Of a stretch of DNA of 8,448 nucleotides, positions 7,476 to 8,448 are shown piece after piece. Position 1 is the first letter of the stretch; every line of letters begins with the position of its first letter. Source of the DNA: an uncultured Alphaproteobacteria bacterium. Its GTDB lineage: Bacteria; Pseudomonadota; Alphaproteobacteria; Caulobacterales; Hyphomonadaceae. Location of the stretch: assembly GCA_903831485.1 (NCBI GenBank), contig CAIKXW010000182.1, forward strand, positions 1-8,448. The letters are read 5' to 3'. The notes beneath the pieces were generated by a model that made no database searches, was not told where the DNA came from, and saw nothing but the letters and a program-made list of their open reading frames with translations. The translations under genes and the position numbers were made by a program.

Positions 7476-7545
7476 GCCTGTCGCGCATGCCAGTAGAGCT
7501 ATGATCCGTCTCTTGAGCCGCCATTCGCCATCCCTGCCCCCTCAT
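7476..7545 (-). other. Hidden N-terminal coding segment of the signal peptidase-like gene
   Basis: Starting at the ATGA overlap with the deaminase stop and dropping one G from the run, the minus strand reads MRGRDGEWRLKRRIIALLAC and continues ATGLLPVASS into the peptidase domain. This has a basic n-region, a hydrophobic core and an LLAC lipobox-like motif. In the sequence as given, the in-frame stretch 7541-7476 is open but has no usable start codon. Translation from 7545 goes out of frame and ends at 7321, and translation from the ATG at 7531 stops after 10 codons. Confidence 0.65.
7537..7541 (-). other. Five-G homopolymer, probable single-base frameshift site
   Basis: GGGGG on the minus strand (CCCCC on plus), one base after the ATG at 7545. 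Four Gs would join the coupled ATG to the signal-peptide frame; five break it. It may be a sequencing or assembly error, a mutation, or a slippage site. Confidence 0.5.
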
Positions 7546-8099
7546 CCCCGCGGCCCATAGATCGCGCCGCCGTCCACCACATAGCGCCGCAGCACTGCCG
7601 CGCTCTCATCCCGCAACAAGCCGTCCTCGAACACAACCCCCCGCGCCGCCATCTCGGCGCGCAGCTCGCGCGTGCCCGCGCCCTCGCTGAAACCCGCCGC
7701 CTCCGCGTCCGCTTTGCTCGCCGCCGACACGATCCGTGTGACGCCCGCCCAGTGCGCTGCGCCAAGACACATGATGCAGGGCTCGCACGAGGTGAACACC
7801 GTCACGCCGACCGCCTCCAGCCGCCGGCCCGCGAGCGACAGCGCCACTGTCTCCGCGTGGAGCACCGGATTGCCGCTCGCCATGGCCAGGTTCACGCCGA
7901 CGCCGATGATCTCGCCCGAATCGTCCCGCACGCATGCGCCGAACGGACCGCCGCTCCCGCGCGCGACATTTTCGCCCGCGATCGCCACCGCCAGGTGCAT
8001 AGCGTCCGCGTCCGACACTGGCGCCGCCGGCAAGGGCCACGCCGCCAGCCAGTCCGGCAGCCGGATCTCAGCCGCCGTCGCGATACTCGCCTCCGCCAT
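7542..8099 (-). CDS. CDA-fold nucleobase/nucleoside deaminase (guanine/cytidine deaminase-like)
   Basis: 185 residues from the ATG at 8099. Zinc-dependent deaminase of the cytidine deaminase superfamily: LHAETVAL gives zinc ligand H81 and proton shuttle E83, and TSCEPCIMCLGAAHW gives PCxxC with ligands C108 and C111. GGPFGACVRDD (50-60) is the first substrate-binding strand. The SKADAEAAGFSE segment (128-139) resembles that seen in guanine deaminases rather than the TadA tRNA deaminase form, so a free purine or pyrimidine substrate is more likely, though not provable here. A Trp-containing N-terminal extension (LPDWLAAWPLP, 14-24) precedes the domain. GAGGGG about 8 nt upstream picks this ATG over an in-frame TTG at 8114. 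Its TGA stop overlaps an ATG (ATGA, 7545-7542), typical of translational coupling to the signal peptidase-like gene. Confidence 0.92.
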   Translation of the reverse strand: MAEASIATAAEIRLPDWLAAWPLPAAPVSDADAMHLAVAIAGENVARGSGGPFGACVRDDSGEIIGVGVNLAMASGNPVLHAETVALSLAGRRLEAVGVTVFTSCEPCIMCLGAAHWAGVTRIVSAASKADAEAAGFSEGAGTRELRAEMAARGVVFEDGLLRDESAAVLRRYVVDGGAIYGPRG

Positions 8100-8172
8100 G
8101 CCGCCGCCCCTCAAGCCTTATTTCAGAACACGAATCAGAACCGCCCTGCCGAATCGCCCGGCCGCCGCCGTT

Positions 8173-8184
8173 TGTCACATGACA
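8173..8184. promoter_or_regulatory. Operator-like inverted repeat TGTCA-CA-TGACA
   Basis: A perfect 5-bp inverted repeat with a 2-nt spacer, 74 nt upstream of the deaminase ATG and about 90 nt upstream of the outward promoter. It has the form of a dimeric regulator site (GntR- or MarR-like size), but no cognate regulator is encoded in the window. Confidence 0.35.
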
Positions 8185-8276
8185 GGCTCAGACCCAGCTC
8201 CTCCGGCTCGTCATCTACTAATGGTCCGCCAATATGAATGGTTGTTGGCAACCCACTGACGGGTCGAAAGATTTTA

Positions 8277-8305
8277 TTTACATGCCTGTCCTATGCCCCT
8301 ATATA
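8277..8305 (+). promoter_or_regulatory. Strong sigma-70 type promoter directed out of the window
   Basis: TTTACA (8277-8282), a 17-nt spacer, and TATATA (8300-8305): both hexamers are close to TTGACA/TATAAT with optimal spacing. An AT-rich tract (AAAGATTTTA, from 8267) sits directly upstream in the position of an UP element, and the stretch after the -10 is GC-rich (ATCGCGCCGG), like a stringent-response discriminator. Transcription would begin near 8311. The combination is typical of rRNA or other highly expressed stable-RNA promoters. The downstream gene is outside the window. Confidence 0.65.
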
Positions 8306-8310
8306 CATCG

Positions 8311-8448
8311 CGCCGGCGGACATCGGCTCGAGGCTCTGCGCCTTGATTCCACGTGGCGTCTGAACTTCCCAAGTTAGCCTGAGTATCAGGTGGGGTTTGG
8401 ATGACGTGTGCGGGTTGAGAGGCAGACTTAACGAGTCAAAGATCCGTA
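8311..8448 (+). other. Structured untranslated leader or unidentified RNA, cut by the right edge
   Basis: At least 138 nt downstream of the predicted start point with no credible ORF. Short perfect inverted repeats follow each other: CGCCGGCG (8311-8318), CCACGTGG (8349-8356), AACTT-ccc-AAGTT (8363-8375) and CCTGA-gta-TCAGG (8378-8390), plus the looser GACT-N5-AGTC near 8430. The row of hairpins suggests a folded leader of a stable RNA operon, a riboregulator or a noncoding RNA. It matches no RNA family I recognise. Confidence 0.4.

Larger units (their letters stand above)
8100..8448. other. Gene-free right end: 5' region of the deaminase and an outward-facing promoter with structured leader
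   Basis: 349 nt with no supportable coding region on either strand. It contains the deaminase ribosome binding site (GAGGGG near 8105-8110 on minus), an operator-like inverted repeat at 8173-8184, a strong plus-strand promoter at 8277-8305, and a leader with several short perfect palindromes (8311-8390). AT content rises sharply around 8230-8305 compared with the rest of the window. No mature rRNA, tRNA or other known RNA motif is recognised before the edge. Confidence 0.6.

Noticed and set aside
7499..7531. Ten-codon mini-ORF (MANGGSRDGS) with a G-rich upstream region on minus.
   Set aside because: It could be a leader peptide, but a one-base run-length difference at 7537-7541 explains the site more simply by restoring a full-length start.
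8234..8377. 47-codon open frame on plus across the right-end promoter.
   Set aside because: It has no ribosome binding site, contains both promoter hexamers inside it and resembles no protein; a promoter plus leader explains the region better.
8311..8448. Possibility that the hairpin leader is a retron msr/msd or group II intron 5' end.
   Set aside because: No reverse transcriptase is in the window, no long flanking inverted repeat is visible, and the intron 5' consensus is not matched.
1..8448. CRISPR array, insertion sequence ends, tRNA or mature rRNA.
   Set aside because: No regularly spaced repeats, paired terminal inverted repeats with a transposase, cloverleaf sequences or 16S start motif were found on either strand.

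Overview
The window is GC-rich, almost fully coding DNA, most consistent with an alphaproteobacterium (a Hyphomonadaceae/Caulobacterales-like lineage is my best guess). The guess rests on GC-biased codons, a two-domain PutA that lacks the N-terminal DNA-binding domain, and a single-chain M16 lipoprotein peptidase. No rRNA, tRNA, CRISPR array, transposase or phage gene is visible, so most of it reads as ordinary chromosome.

Layout from left to right. Positions 1-2037 (minus) hold the first 679 residues of a bifunctional proline utilisation enzyme, PutA, cut by the left edge. A 187-nt divergent spacer with several hairpins follows. On the plus strand come a GT4 glycosyltransferase with a very basic C-terminal tail (2225-3370) and a small, unrecognised exported protein (3416-3841). 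This pair meets a minus-strand block tail to tail, with the two stop codons overlapping. In its own reading direction the minus block runs: CDA-fold nucleobase/nucleoside deaminase (8099-7542), a signal peptidase I-like protein (about 7545-6738), and a large M16 zinc-peptidase lipoprotein (6663-3838). The right end (8100-8448) has no convincing gene. It carries a near-consensus sigma-70 promoter pointing out of the window and a hairpin-rich leader.

Functionally, PutA is carbon/nitrogen catabolism in the cytoplasm or at the inner membrane. The glycosyltransferase probably works at the inner membrane. The deaminase is a soluble purine/pyrimidine-type enzyme. The signal peptidase-like and M16 proteins are envelope proteins. 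No single pathway joins them.

The most interesting locus is the signal peptidase-like gene. Its natural start appears to be an ATG overlapping the deaminase stop (ATGA), but one base too many in a five-G run just after it puts that start out of frame with an obvious signal sequence and the peptidase domain. The same protein also has Asp where the signal peptidase general-base Lys is expected. These are either signs of gene decay, a divergent enzyme with slippage-controlled expression, or (for the frameshift) a sequence error. The second item of interest is the rRNA-style promoter and structured leader at the right edge. I found no strong evidence for a wholly new multi-gene system.
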